This document shows, piece by piece, positions 54,634 to 63,690 of a DNA stretch of 64,000 nt (position 1 is its first letter; each line of letters begins with the position of its first letter). Source of the DNA: Candidatus Sulfurimonas marisnigri (lineage in GTDB: Bacteria; Campylobacterota; Campylobacteria; Campylobacterales; Sulfurimonadaceae); contig NZ_CP054493.1 in assembly GCF_015265475.1 (NCBI RefSeq), positions 1,798,001-1,862,000 on the forward strand, in the 5' to 3' direction. The translations under genes were made by a program, and so were the position numbers. The notes beneath the pieces were generated by a model. That model was not told the origin of the DNA. It saw nothing but the letters and a program-made list of their open reading frames with translations, and did no database searches.

Positions 54634-54800
54634 TATTTATTATTCTCAAAATAGTGCTCACACATGCTTTTAATACCACCTTATTATTTCACTAGCTTTT
54701 CAGTAGATTCTAGTATATCTTTTAAATATTGCATTTAATATACTTGGTTCTATATCATTACTATCTTTATAATCGTTTGCTATTTCATTTCTAGGATTCA
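54634..54800 (-). other. Gap with decayed coding-like fragments
   Basis: Between legB and pgi. On the minus strand a 33-codon frame starts at an ATG shared with the 54801 side (MNPRNEIANDYKDSNDIEP), and a second frame gives QYLKDILESTEKLVK before two stops; nothing longer is open. It looks like the leftover of a frameshifted gene or a leader; the promoter of the Leg operon may lie here but no clear box is seen. Confidence 0.35.
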
Positions 54801-56006
54801 TTATCTATTTTTCAGTTTATCTTTTAAAATAATCTTTCCTGATTCAACACCTGGTTGATCATAAGCATTTATGTACATAAACTTAGCACACACCGATGTT
54901 AACAGTTCATACTCGTACATCAAACTGGCTATACTTCTCTCATTTACGGTGTCAATTGTTATTACATCACACGGAATATCATTTAAATTGTTAATTGATG
55001 CAATTGTAGCATCTGCTTGCTTATTAATAAGTGAAGAGAACTCTATATTGTCCAGATAATCCAACTCTCCTAGACCTTCCAGCTCTACTTGTGGTATTTT
55101 CAAATCACTATGAAAATCATCCACTTTTATCACTGTAACAGTTTTATCTCGTCTTCCCTCTATTATAAGCTGCAAAAAAGAGTGCTGGTCTATCGGCCCG
55201 ATAATCCCCACCGGAGTCAACCCTTGCCTTGTACTGTTTATATCTACTTTGCCCAAGCTCTCACCCCAAATCTGAATATACCACTTGTTAAAACCCTCGA
55301 GTCTAGAGGAGTATGAGAAGACTACATTTATGTTAAAACTGTTCTTATACTCTACAAATAACCTTGCTTTTTTCATCACTCCGTCATAATCTACACTCTT
55401 TGAGAAAAATGAATCATATACCTCTTTTGCACCGCCCAAAAGTTCATCTATATCTATACCTACAATTGCCAATGGCAATAACCCTACTGCGCTAAAAACA
55501 GAGAATCTTCCACCAACATTTTTTGGAATTTCAAAAGTTTTCATGTCGTTTGCTTTTGCATACTCATTTAACTTTGAATCAAACTCGGTAATAACTAAAG
55601 TGTTATTTTTGTCAATCTTTACAAGTGAATGTATATACTTAAATATTGAAACTGTCTCAACAGTTGTTCCTGATTTTGAAATAACAACAAAAAGAGTGTC
55701 ATTTAGGTTTATCGCCTCTAGTTTTGACTTGATATCTATAGGGTCTGTCGTTTCTAAAAAGTACAGATTTTTAGTAAGTTTTTTTGAATATTTTAAAAAC
55801 TTATATATCGCATATGTTCCTAGCGTACTTCCACCTATCCCTATCACAACTACATTTGATTGCTTAACACCAGAAGCATAATCTTTAAAAGCAGTTGTCT
55901 CTTGATGAACCAAATTGTAATAACCAATATACTCTTTCTCTTTTACAATCTCGGAAAAAACATCTTCGTCCGATATAGTTGGGTTAAAATTGTTTTGATA
56001 TTTCAT
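54801..56006 (-). CDS. pgi: Glucose-6-phosphate isomerase
   Basis: A 401-residue isomerase interconverting glucose-6-phosphate and fructose-6-phosphate, of the shorter Campylobacterota type. Motifs: NVVVIGIGGSTLGTYAIYKFL, VISKSGTTVETVSIF, GGRFSVFSAVGLLPLAIVG, and the active-site ESLGK and GRRDKTVTVIKVD segments. It links central metabolism to the sugar-nucleotide pathways here. Confidence 0.94.
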   Translation of the reverse strand: MKYQNNFNPTISDEDVFSEIVKEKEYIGYYNLVHQETTAFKDYASGVKQSNVVVIGIGGSTLGTYAIYKFLKYSKKLTKNLYFLETTDPIDIKSKLEAINLNDTLFVVISKSGTTVETVSIFKYIHSLVKIDKNNTLVITEFDSKLNEYAKANDMKTFEIPKNVGGRFSVFSAVGLLPLAIVGIDIDELLGGAKEVYDSFFSKSVDYDGVMKKARLFVEYKNSFNINVVFSYSSRLEGFNKWYIQIWGESLGKVDINSTRQGLTPVGIIGPIDQHSFLQLIIEGRRDKTVTVIKVDDFHSDLKIPQVELEGLGELDYLDNIEFSSLINKQADATIASINNLNDIPCDVITIDTVNERSIASLMYEYELLTSVCAKFMYINAYDQPGVESGKIILKDKLKNR

Positions 56007-56015
56007 AATCTTCCT

Positions 56016-56810
56016 TTACTCTCTAATGTGTAAAAAAACAGGAAACCTGGGCCTGCCATTAGATGTTAAGCCATAATACTTAAATGTTATCATAGCACCT
56101 ATTTTTGGAGGGTTTGCTCTTTGATAATCATCTAAACCGCTCCCAATGTTTATAACCTGCGTGTTTTTCATTTCACAAGAGAGTGAGCCTGTCTGGTTCT
56201 CATATTTTCCTTGCCCTTTATTATATCCGATAACCTCACACTCTTCATCTATATAACTTTTCACCTTTAAAGCGTTGTTATCTCTTCCTGTATAGTACGA
56301 AAGCTCTCCATTACGGACTACTGCACCCTCTCCACCTTTTTCTTCAACAGATTTTAAAAACTCCTCTAAATGCTTTTTATCTTTTACTCTAATTTGTTCT
56401 ATAGTTTTTAAGTATTTTGTTTTACTTTTAACTCTCTCCAACCTCTGTAAAAAGTCTCCTTGCATCTCAGGGATTTCAAAAACATTGTAAGTTAAATTTT
56501 TCCAACCGCTATGAGGCTTTTGCTGATTTACGATGGACGAGATATTTGAAAAATCGCCTCTTTTGCTCCAAAGCTCTCCGTCTAGTTTGTGTTTTGGAAA
56601 CTCTTTTGTAAAAAATGCCGGAGCCGAAAAAATTTTGCCTGATCGGGATATTAATCTATTTCCGTCCCAGTAGGCTCTTACACCGTCAAGTTTCTCGCTC
56701 ATATACCACGATGTCACATTTATATCTTCACTATATTTATTTAAAAGAAATATCTCTGGCTTTGATGCGAACAGAGTTGAAAATAAAAAAATAAGTAAAA
56801 TAAGTTTCAT
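56016..56810 (-). CDS. Secreted ATP-dependent DNA ligase (LigE type)
   Basis: A 264-residue minimal ATP-dependent DNA ligase. ATG at 56810 yields a signal peptide (MKLILLIFLFSTLFAS), as in the periplasmic Lig E proteins of Neisseria, Haemophilus and Campylobacter; a start at 56858 would overlap galU. The adenylation motif is K40-L-D-G-V-R (SEKLDGVRAYWDG), then LDGELW, EGAVVR and LKVK; an OB-fold closes the protein (MITFKYYGLTSNGRPRFP). A role in competence or extracellular DNA is suspected for this family. Confidence 0.9.
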   Translation of the reverse strand: MKLILLIFLFSTLFASKPEIFLLNKYSEDINVTSWYMSEKLDGVRAYWDGNRLISRSGKIFSAPAFFTKEFPKHKLDGELWSKRGDFSNISSIVNQQKPHSGWKNLTYNVFEIPEMQGDFLQRLERVKSKTKYLKTIEQIRVKDKKHLEEFLKSVEEKGGEGAVVRNGELSYYTGRDNNALKVKSYIDEECEVIGYNKGQGKYENQTGSLSCEMKNTQVINIGSGLDDYQRANPPKIGAMITFKYYGLTSNGRPRFPVFLHIRE

Positions 56811-56814
56811 ATTT

Positions 56815-57654
56815 TTATGATTTGCTTTTGCCGTAAAAATAGTTTGTTGCTTCAACAAAACCGTCTACAGAGCCACAATCAAATCTTGTCCCTTCGAACT
56901 TGTAAGCTATTACCCTTCCCTCATTTGCCTGTGTTAAAAGTGCATCGGTTATCTGAATCTCTCCACCTTTTCCTGGTTTTGTATCTCTAATGATGTCAAA
57001 AATATCAGGTGTTAAAATATATCTGCCAATAATTGCCAAGTTAGATGGTGCATCTTTTGGGTCCGGCTTCTCAACCATATTTGTAACTCTCAAAACAGAC
57101 TCTTCTAGTGGGTCTCCGGCTATAACGCCATATTTATTTGTCTCATCCATAGGAATCTCTTCTACTGCGACTATAGAGCACTTATACTTTTCATATAGTT
57201 TTGTCATTTGCAAAAGGACCGACTCCCCCTCATTGTCACATAAATCATCAGCGAGTATTACTGCAAAAGGCTCATCTCCGATAAGAGTCTCTCCGCTAAG
57301 GATTGCATGACCTAGACCCTTCATTTCAATCTGTCTTGTATATGAAAAAGTACAATTTGTTATCACTTTTCTTATCTCTGTTAGATAGTGTTCTTTAGAT
57401 GTACCCTTTATCTGATGTTCAAGCTCGTAAGATATATCAAAATGATCCTCAATTGCACGTTTTCCACGCCCTGTTACAATAGCCATAGTCTCTATATCTG
57501 CTGTAATCGCCTCTTCTACTCCATACTGCAAAAGTGGCTTTGTAAGCACTGGAAGCATCTCTTTAGGGATTGCTTTAGTAGCAGGAAGAAACCTTGTTCC
57601 ATAACCGGCAGCCGGAAAAAGGCATTTTCTAATTTTTGTATTACTTTTTGACAT
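56815..57654 (-). CDS. galU: UTP-glucose-1-phosphate uridylyltransferase
   Basis: A 279-residue enzyme making UDP-glucose. Motifs: CLFPAAGYGTRFLPATKAIPKEMLPV, VEEAITADIETMAIVTGRGKRAIEDHFD, ILADDLCDN and GRYILTPDIFD. UDP-glucose would feed LPS core or the glycans of this locus. It ends 4 bases before the ligase ATG. Confidence 0.95.
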   Translation of the reverse strand: MSKSNTKIRKCLFPAAGYGTRFLPATKAIPKEMLPVLTKPLLQYGVEEAITADIETMAIVTGRGKRAIEDHFDISYELEHQIKGTSKEHYLTEIRKVITNCTFSYTRQIEMKGLGHAILSGETLIGDEPFAVILADDLCDNEGESVLLQMTKLYEKYKCSIVAVEEIPMDETNKYGVIAGDPLEESVLRVTNMVEKPDPKDAPSNLAIIGRYILTPDIFDIIRDTKPGKGGEIQITDALLTQANEGRVIAYKFEGTRFDCGSVDGFVEATNYFYGKSKS

Positions 57655-57688
57655 TAACTAACCTTAACAAATTATAATTTTTTTATTA

Positions 57689-59818
57689 TTATATCTTAAG
57701 TTTATATACCTTTGCATGAGGAGTTGCTAAAACTTGCTCAAAAATAGTTTTATCAAACTCCTCCAGCACCATCAGCTGGATATAGAGTGAGTTGTATGTC
57801 TGCTCATCTAGAACTAAAAAAGTATTGTAGTTCGACATGTAGACAACACTGATATTCGCCATAAAATTTGAAACACTTACATCTTTTTGCAATTTCATAT
57901 CTTTGTCATAAGCTGTTTTTACAAATCTTTTTATTGGAATTTTTTTATTCCCAATATTTAAACTTTGCCCTTGTAAGTCAAATAAAACGCCCCTGCCTAA
58001 GTCAATTATATTTTGATTTTGTTTAAAATTTTTACTTACAAAAAATTGTGGTGCTTGTTTCATCTCTCCGTTCATTAAATTCATATTAGAGAATATAGTA
58101 ACAGTTGGGTAAATCTCTAACATTCTAAACGGTAAATAAAGATATATATCTCTTGTTTTATTTGGAAGCTTCATATCTGATTGCATTGAGAGCAAAAAGT
58201 CATTTGTATCTTTAAAACCATAATCGGTTGTCATCTGTTCTATATTTGAGAAAACATTAACTTCTTTATTTTTTATACGCTCTTCATTCTCTTCTATAAA
58301 CTTAAAGGTTTTCTCTGTGTATTCAACGTCAAGTCTCGCCATTTTTGCTGAAATTTCCTGAGGATTAGTAAGTATAAAACTAACCGGGAAATTTACACTT
58401 CCGCTGTGTTTTCCGCCATCAACTAGTGTCTTAACATCACTGTAATACCTTAGCGGATATCCATAGTCCCACCAAGAGACTACGTAGTCTTCTCTACTGG
58501 CAACTGTTTTTAATTTGTCTAATATTTTAACTTCTTCTGCATTAAATACAGTAGGAACTTTATAAGCTTCTATATGTTTATAATTAGGATACAAAACCAT
58601 CAAAGTAAAAGCTACTGTGCTTAAGACTTTTAGCTTCTTAGTTGGCATTAAGCGTGCTATCTCAGTGATTAAAAAAGCTATACCAAAGGCTAAAACAGGA
58701 ACTGCATAGATGGTAAACCTAAGCCCCCCGACACTGGCTAAAAAACCAAGTCCTAGCATAGGAATTGTAAGCAGCATAATCTTGTGCCTGTATGCTAAAT
58801 ATATATAGCCAACAACAGAGAGAATAAATATAATTCTATGTCCGCTTATTCGGTTTGCAAATGTCTCAAACGGAATTTGTCCCGCCTCTCTTACAGTCTG
58901 CATAACAGAATAAAAATGAAGTTTAAGACCCTCTTCACCAACGACTACTGCATCTTTAAATATATACGCTTTTAACTTGTCCCAGATAGGTTCAAACCCT
59001 CCAGTTGCAAAAAATACGACCACCGAGAGAGCTAAAATATAGTAAATATATTTTTGATATCTCTCTTGTTTAAACAAGTAGTGTGCAACTAAAACTAAAG
59101 GAAATCTTATAAAGCCATCTATATTAAGCATAGCAAACATCATAATTGCCAAGAGTTTATAGTTATATAGATTTTTTCTGTCCCACACTAGAGTATAAAA
59201 TAAAATCAGACCAAAAAATGAAAATTCTAAAGCATAACTTTGAGGATACCACCATCTGTATACTAAGATATCCAAGGCCGTTATAATAAGATAGATATCT
59301 TTGTTTGTTTTTACTGCCCAAATAATAGACCATAGCAAAAACATAGGAAGGACAATGTTTAGCATATCTGTATCGTAGTACCCTATCAAGGTTCGGTTAT
59401 AGTAACTCCAGGCAATAGATGCTAAAAGTGCAGCTACTAAACCCATCTCTAAATTGTCTAAACCTCTAGCAATCAGCACTATTGGAACAACTACAAGAGA
59501 GCTTAAAAAAACCGGCATAAAAAGAATAACTGTCTCAAAAGAAAAAGGTAAAACATAAGCAAAAAATGCTGTAAGTTGCGAGCCTGCATTAGCAATTGGT
59601 GAGCGGTCATTCTCCTGACTTATTCCGCTAAGTATATCTCTTGCACCCTCAGCCCAAAAGTAACCATCATTTGTGTTTATCATAAACTGCCCATTGAACA
59701 TAAAGGGTTCATAGCCGTCAAACTGATACATCCAAATCATCCGCATTGCTACTGAAAAAGCGAATGCTATCAATATATAAACTAGTGTTAGTTTTGTCTC
59801 TTGTGTTAAGTTATTCAA
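57689..59818 (-). CDS. pglB: Oligosaccharyltransferase PglB (STT3 family)
   Basis: A 709-residue membrane enzyme that moves a lipid-linked oligosaccharide to Asn in D/E-x-N-x-S/T sequons in the periplasm. Thirteen or so membrane segments occupy residues 12-410, with catalytic acidic residues expected at D51, at D149/D151 (YYDTDM) and at E311 (TVRE, the TIxE motif). The C-terminal periplasmic domain holds W449-W-D-Y-G. The other pgl genes are not beside it; only a GT2 gene overlaps it by 8 bases. Confidence 0.94.
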   Translation of the reverse strand: MNNLTQETKLTLVYILIAFAFSVAMRMIWMYQFDGYEPFMFNGQFMINTNDGYFWAEGARDILSGISQENDRSPIANAGSQLTAFFAYVLPFSFETVILFMPVFLSSLVVVPIVLIARGLDNLEMGLVAALLASIAWSYYNRTLIGYYDTDMLNIVLPMFLLWSIIWAVKTNKDIYLIITALDILVYRWWYPQSYALEFSFFGLILFYTLVWDRKNLYNYKLLAIMMFAMLNIDGFIRFPLVLVAHYLFKQERYQKYIYYILALSVVVFFATGGFEPIWDKLKAYIFKDAVVVGEEGLKLHFYSVMQTVREAGQIPFETFANRISGHRIIFILSVVGYIYLAYRHKIMLLTIPMLGLGFLASVGGLRFTIYAVPVLAFGIAFLITEIARLMPTKKLKVLSTVAFTLMVLYPNYKHIEAYKVPTVFNAEEVKILDKLKTVASREDYVVSWWDYGYPLRYYSDVKTLVDGGKHSGSVNFPVSFILTNPQEISAKMARLDVEYTEKTFKFIEENEERIKNKEVNVFSNIEQMTTDYGFKDTNDFLLSMQSDMKLPNKTRDIYLYLPFRMLEIYPTVTIFSNMNLMNGEMKQAPQFFVSKNFKQNQNIIDLGRGVLFDLQGQSLNIGNKKIPIKRFVKTAYDKDMKLQKDVSVSNFMANISVVYMSNYNTFLVLDEQTYNSLYIQLMVLEEFDKTIFEQVLATPHAKVYKLKI

Positions 59819-60641
59819 ATCTGTATCTCTCTATTTTAATTTTATACTCTTCAATCTCCAACATTTTATCATATTTTATAGCCCCTTTTAGAAGTACGCT
59901 ATATTTTTTTACTAAAGTTTCTCTGAGCAATTTTTTTTGCTCTAAATGTAACTCCAAATTCATAAGCTTTTCTAAAGCATGAACCCTAAATCTGTCCATT
60001 CCCCAAAACTTCACACTTAACTGGTCATCATTGCCGCCATATTTGGTAATAAGTTTTTCATTTATCAAGCCAACTTTATCTCTACATGTAACTCTCAGCC
60101 ACATCTCATAATCTTCACAAACCTCTAAACTCTCATCGAAGAGTCCAACTCTGTTTATCAAGTCAATATGCATCATGGCAGCTGATGGGGCTATTATGCA
60201 GTGAGACAAACACTTTTCAAATATATCTCCGCCAAACTTATGAAACTTTTTAGGTATTTTTACTTCAATTCCGTCTCTAATCCACTTCTCGTCCGTATAG
60301 CTCATTAAAATATCTCTATTATTTTTATGAAACTCTACATGTAAAGCCAATTTATCTCTATGCCACTCATCATCGGAATCTAAAAATGCAATCCAGCTAC
60401 ATGTAGAGTTTTTTATCCCTAAGTTTCTTGCACTTGAAACACCGCAGTTTTTTTGATAAATATATTTGACTTGTGGAAACAATTTTTTGATTAGTGAGGT
60501 TTCATCATTAGAACCATCATCTATAACAATGACCTCTTTTGGCTGATGAGTTTGGGAGTAGACGGAAGCTAAAGCTCTTTTAAGAACTTCATACCGGTTA
60601 TATGTTGGTATTACAACCGATATATTGTAATTTTTACTCAT
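59811..60641 (-). CDS. Glycosyltransferase family 2 coupled to pglB
   Basis: A 276-residue GT-A enzyme: ISVVIPTYNRYEVLKRALASVYSQ, VIDDGSNDET, AFLDSDDEWHRDKL (DxD) and VCEDYEMWLRV. Cytoplasmic. The 8-base overlap with pglB suggests it adds a sugar to the lipid-linked oligosaccharide used by PglB. It carries three TACATGTA motifs within 325 bases. Confidence 0.9.
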   Translation of the reverse strand: MSKNYNISVVIPTYNRYEVLKRALASVYSQTHQPKEVIVIDDGSNDETSLIKKLFPQVKYIYQKNCGVSSARNLGIKNSTCSWIAFLDSDDEWHRDKLALHVEFHKNNRDILMSYTDEKWIRDGIEVKIPKKFHKFGGDIFEKCLSHCIIAPSAAMMHIDLINRVGLFDESLEVCEDYEMWLRVTCRDKVGLINEKLITKYGGNDDQLSVKFWGMDRFRVHALEKLMNLELHLEQKKLLRETLVKKYSVLLKGAIKYDKMLEIEEYKIKIERYRFE

Positions 60642-60704
60642 ATTATTTCAGCAAAGCCAAAATAATATTCAAACACTAAAGCTTTGACTATTGTCAAAAA
60701 ATTG

Positions 60705-61766
60705 TTACCAAGCCCGTACTTCATTATAGACACTGTCTCTCTCGACTGGTATAAAACCGCTGTTTTTTATAAGTGCCGTAAAATCTTCCAACTTTACACC
60801 ATTCGCACTTGCAGCTCCAGCAGCTGAGTTTATAGACTCTTTTTCTATTGTTCCGTCCAAATCATTTGCCCCAAATTCTTGAGCAACCAAGGCTAAGTTT
60901 ACAGTTGATGTAACCCAGTATGCTTTAAGATGTGGTACATTGTCTAAAACTATGCGGCTAATAGCCATTGTCTTTAAAATCTCGTTTGCAGTTATAAATT
61001 TATCAACTTTCAAGTAGTTGTTTTCTGTCTGGTACACAAGTGGAATAAAGCAGTTAAAACCGCCTGTCTTATCCTGAAGCTCTCTTATTCTCATCATATG
61101 GTCTATACGGTCTTTACGCTCTTCTACATGTCCAAAAAGCATAGTTACATTACTCTTTTTTCCGCGTCCATGCCATTTCTCATGTATATCTAACCACTGC
61201 TGTGAAGTAACCTTGCCTTTGCAAATATAATCACGAACCTTCTCATCAAAAATCTCAGCACCACCACCTGGCATAGAGTCTACACCATTCTCAATCATCA
61301 AGTCAATTATCTCATCATAACTTTTACCATATTCACGTGATAGAAAATCAACCTCAGCAGCAGTTAATGCTTTTATATGTAGATGTGGGTAAGCAGTTTT
61401 GATTTTTTTAAAAATCTCCAAGTACCACTCTAAACCTGTGTTTGGGTTGTGGGCTGAGACTATATGAACCTCTTTGGCCCCGCGTGAGTCAATATCTTTT
61501 ACAACATCCATTATCTGCTCATGGCTCATTGTGTACTGATTTGGATTTTTTCTTGTCGCACTATAAGCACAAAACTTGCAAACATCCGCACAAACATTTG
61601 TAGGGTTTATATGACGATTTATATTAAAATATGTCTTTTTACCATGCTTTTCTTTTCTGATTTTATCTGCGAGTTCACCAATTTCAAAGAGATCCATCTC
61701 ATAAAGTGCTAAAGCTTCATCAAAATCAATCCGCTTACCTGCTAAAATTTTTTCTTTAGTATCCAA
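60705..61766 (-). CDS. mqnE: Aminodeoxyfutalosine synthase MqnE
   Basis: A 353-residue radical SAM enzyme of the futalosine route to menaquinone. The Fe-S cysteines are C59, C63 and C66 in NPTNVCADVCKFCAYS. It condenses the MqnA product with SAM-derived adenosyl radical. PGGGAEIFDEKVR and LGANDLDGTI-type sequence (FGANDLDGTIEKE) are characteristic of MqnE/MqnC. Use of this route is general in Campylobacterota. Confidence 0.93.
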   Translation of the reverse strand: MDTKEKILAGKRIDFDEALALYEMDLFEIGELADKIRKEKHGKKTYFNINRHINPTNVCADVCKFCAYSATRKNPNQYTMSHEQIMDVVKDIDSRGAKEVHIVSAHNPNTGLEWYLEIFKKIKTAYPHLHIKALTAAEVDFLSREYGKSYDEIIDLMIENGVDSMPGGGAEIFDEKVRDYICKGKVTSQQWLDIHEKWHGRGKKSNVTMLFGHVEERKDRIDHMMRIRELQDKTGGFNCFIPLVYQTENNYLKVDKFITANEILKTMAISRIVLDNVPHLKAYWVTSTVNLALVAQEFGANDLDGTIEKESINSAAGAASANGVKLEDFTALIKNSGFIPVERDSVYNEVRAW

Positions 61767-61781
61767 TTTATTACCTTTTTT

Positions 61782-62399
61782 TCATATTAGTTTAGGGAGT
61801 TTCCACTTAAATTTTATTGCCATCAGTCTCATAATTATTCCAAAAATTAAAAGTATTATCGTAGAGGCTGAATTTAGGAGGTTCATGGTTGAAAGTAACC
61901 AAACTAAAAAGCCCAAGATAAAAGCGACTGTTCCATAAAAATCGTTTGTTAAAACAAAAGGAACTTTATTCATCATCATATCTCTAATTATACCGCCGCC
62001 AACAGCAGTTAAAAAAGATAAAAACATTATACCTGCTAAATTAAAACCAGACTCTAATGCAACGATAGCACCGGTAAAAGCAAATATACTAAGTCCTATA
62101 CTGTCACTAATTATAAAAACTAAATTATCTGTCAGTGTAGTGTTTTTATGTAGTTTGAATATATATGCAGTAATAATTGTAATAATTACAATAGTAATAG
62201 GATACGTCTTGAGAAATATATATGGCATTCTGTCAACCAGCAAATCTCTAACAACTCCACCGCCAAAAGCGGTAATGAATGCTATTACTAGAATTCCTAA
62301 AATATCATACTTGGCTTTTGCTGCTAAGATATAGCCAGATAGAGCAAAAGCTATTGTGCCAATAATATCCAAAAACACTGTGTACTGCAAAATTGACAC
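61782..62399 (-). CDS. UPF0126/TRIC-type membrane protein (YicG-like)
   Basis: A 205-residue protein with about seven hydrophobic segments and an internal duplication: ITAFGGGVVRDLLV and LTAVGGGIIRDMMM, the Gly-rich signature of the family, which shares the fold of eukaryotic TRIC cation channels. Function in bacteria is unsettled; glycine uptake has been proposed for a relative. The start is GTG at 62399, but TTG at 62390 has AAGG at a better distance. Confidence 0.85.
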   Translation of the reverse strand: MSILQYTVFLDIIGTIAFALSGYILAAKAKYDILGILVIAFITAFGGGVVRDLLVDRMPYIFLKTYPITIVIITIITAYIFKLHKNTTLTDNLVFIISDSIGLSIFAFTGAIVALESGFNLAGIMFLSFLTAVGGGIIRDMMMNKVPFVLTNDFYGTVAFILGFLVWLLSTMNLLNSASTIILLIFGIIMRLMAIKFKWKLPKLI

Positions 62400-62416
62400 C
62401 TTGAGCTATGTTTAAT

Positions 62417-63616
62417 TTATTTTAGAGCCTCGAATTTTTCCAGCTCATCAAGTTTTTCCCATGGGTAATCACTTTGACCAACTTGTCCGCGAGCCGCCAC
62501 GTCTGCATAAAGAAAAGTCTCTTCGCTAGGTTTATCCAGAGCAAATTTCTTTGTAATCCAATTTGGTGTCAAAGAGAAGTTATCTTGTATAAAAGTAGAT
62601 AACTTATCATCGTCAAGTCCATCTATAACAGTTCCACATGTATCAACTGCTACAGAAGTTGGTTTTGCAACACCAATAGCATATGAAAGTTGAACTATAG
62701 CTTTTTTAGCCAAACCTGCTGCTACAATATGTTTAGCAATATAACGCCCTGCATAAAGTCCACTTCTGTCAACTTTTGTATAATCTTTTGAGCTTTGAGC
62801 ACCTCCGCCGATTGGTGCATATCCGCCAAAACTATCAACTATCAGCTTTCTACCAGTTAAGCCGCTATCGTGAAGCGGAGAGTGAGAAACATACTTCCCT
62901 GTTGGGTTAATGTGAATAATACAGTCATGAGGATTAAAAAGATTTTTAGGCAAACCTGTGTCAATAATAAGATCTAAGATAAGCTCACGCACAGTCTCAA
63001 TATTCATAGTAGATACACATGGAGCTGAAACTACGATTGTATGAATCTTTTTTGGTTCACACTCTTCAAAGTTTGCTTTTATACCGTAATCCATAGTCAC
63101 CTGAGTTTTAATATCAACACCTAGTTTGTGCGGATGAGCAAGGGCGTAGTGATAAACTTTTTCCATCAGCATTCTTGCATAAGTGATTGCACTTGGCATA
63201 AAGTTATTTGTCTCTACATCAGCATAACCGAACATAATACCTTGATCTCCAGCACCAGTCTCACCATCATCTTGGTCAACACCTTGATTGATATCCGGGC
63301 TTTGACGATTTAAAAGCACTTGCACATCTACATCTTCAGGGTATAGACACTCTTGATGTGTAAAGTTTTTATTACCGTCATAACCAATTTTTATAAGAGC
63401 ATTAATTGCGATTTTTTTATAATCTTCAGTAGAGACTTTAGTCTTTGATGTAACCTCACCACCGATTATAACGTGTTTACCTGCAACAAATACTTCAGAT
63501 GCAACTCTAGATTTTGGATCACCGATAATAAGTTTATCAACTATACTATCTGCAATAATATCTGCAACTTTATCCGGGTGTCCAGGACTGACTACTTCAC
63601 TTGTGAATAAATACAT
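62417..63616 (-). CDS. metK: S-adenosylmethionine synthetase
   Basis: A 399-residue enzyme making SAM from methionine and ATP. Motifs: SEVVSPGHPDKVADIIADSIVD, GEVTSKTKVS, DDGETGAGDQGIMFGYA and GRKLIVDSFGGYAPIGGGAQSSKD. The SAM is needed by MqnE and the FkbM enzyme in this window among many others. A 26-base near-palindrome lies in the upstream gap. Confidence 0.96.
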   Translation of the reverse strand: MYLFTSEVVSPGHPDKVADIIADSIVDKLIIGDPKSRVASEVFVAGKHVIIGGEVTSKTKVSTEDYKKIAINALIKIGYDGNKNFTHQECLYPEDVDVQVLLNRQSPDINQGVDQDDGETGAGDQGIMFGYADVETNNFMPSAITYARMLMEKVYHYALAHPHKLGVDIKTQVTMDYGIKANFEECEPKKIHTIVVSAPCVSTMNIETVRELILDLIIDTGLPKNLFNPHDCIIHINPTGKYVSHSPLHDSGLTGRKLIVDSFGGYAPIGGGAQSSKDYTKVDRSGLYAGRYIAKHIVAAGLAKKAIVQLSYAIGVAKPTSVAVDTCGTVIDGLDDDKLSTFIQDNFSLTPNWITKKFALDKPSEETFLYADVAARGQVGQSDYPWEKLDELEKFEALK

Positions 63617-63637
63617 TCTTTTCCTTGAATTATTATC

Positions 63638-63663
63638 AGTCTATTTAAAATTTTAAACAGACT
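63638..63663. repeat. Inverted repeat upstream of metK
   Basis: AGTCT...AGACT arms with an inner TTAAAATTTTAA form a 26-base near-palindrome between the kinase stop and the metK start. There is no T-run on the minus strand. It could be an operator of metK or a weak terminator of the kinase gene. Confidence 0.35.
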
Positions 63664-63690
63664 AGTTCAGAAAACACCTTCTAATTTTGG

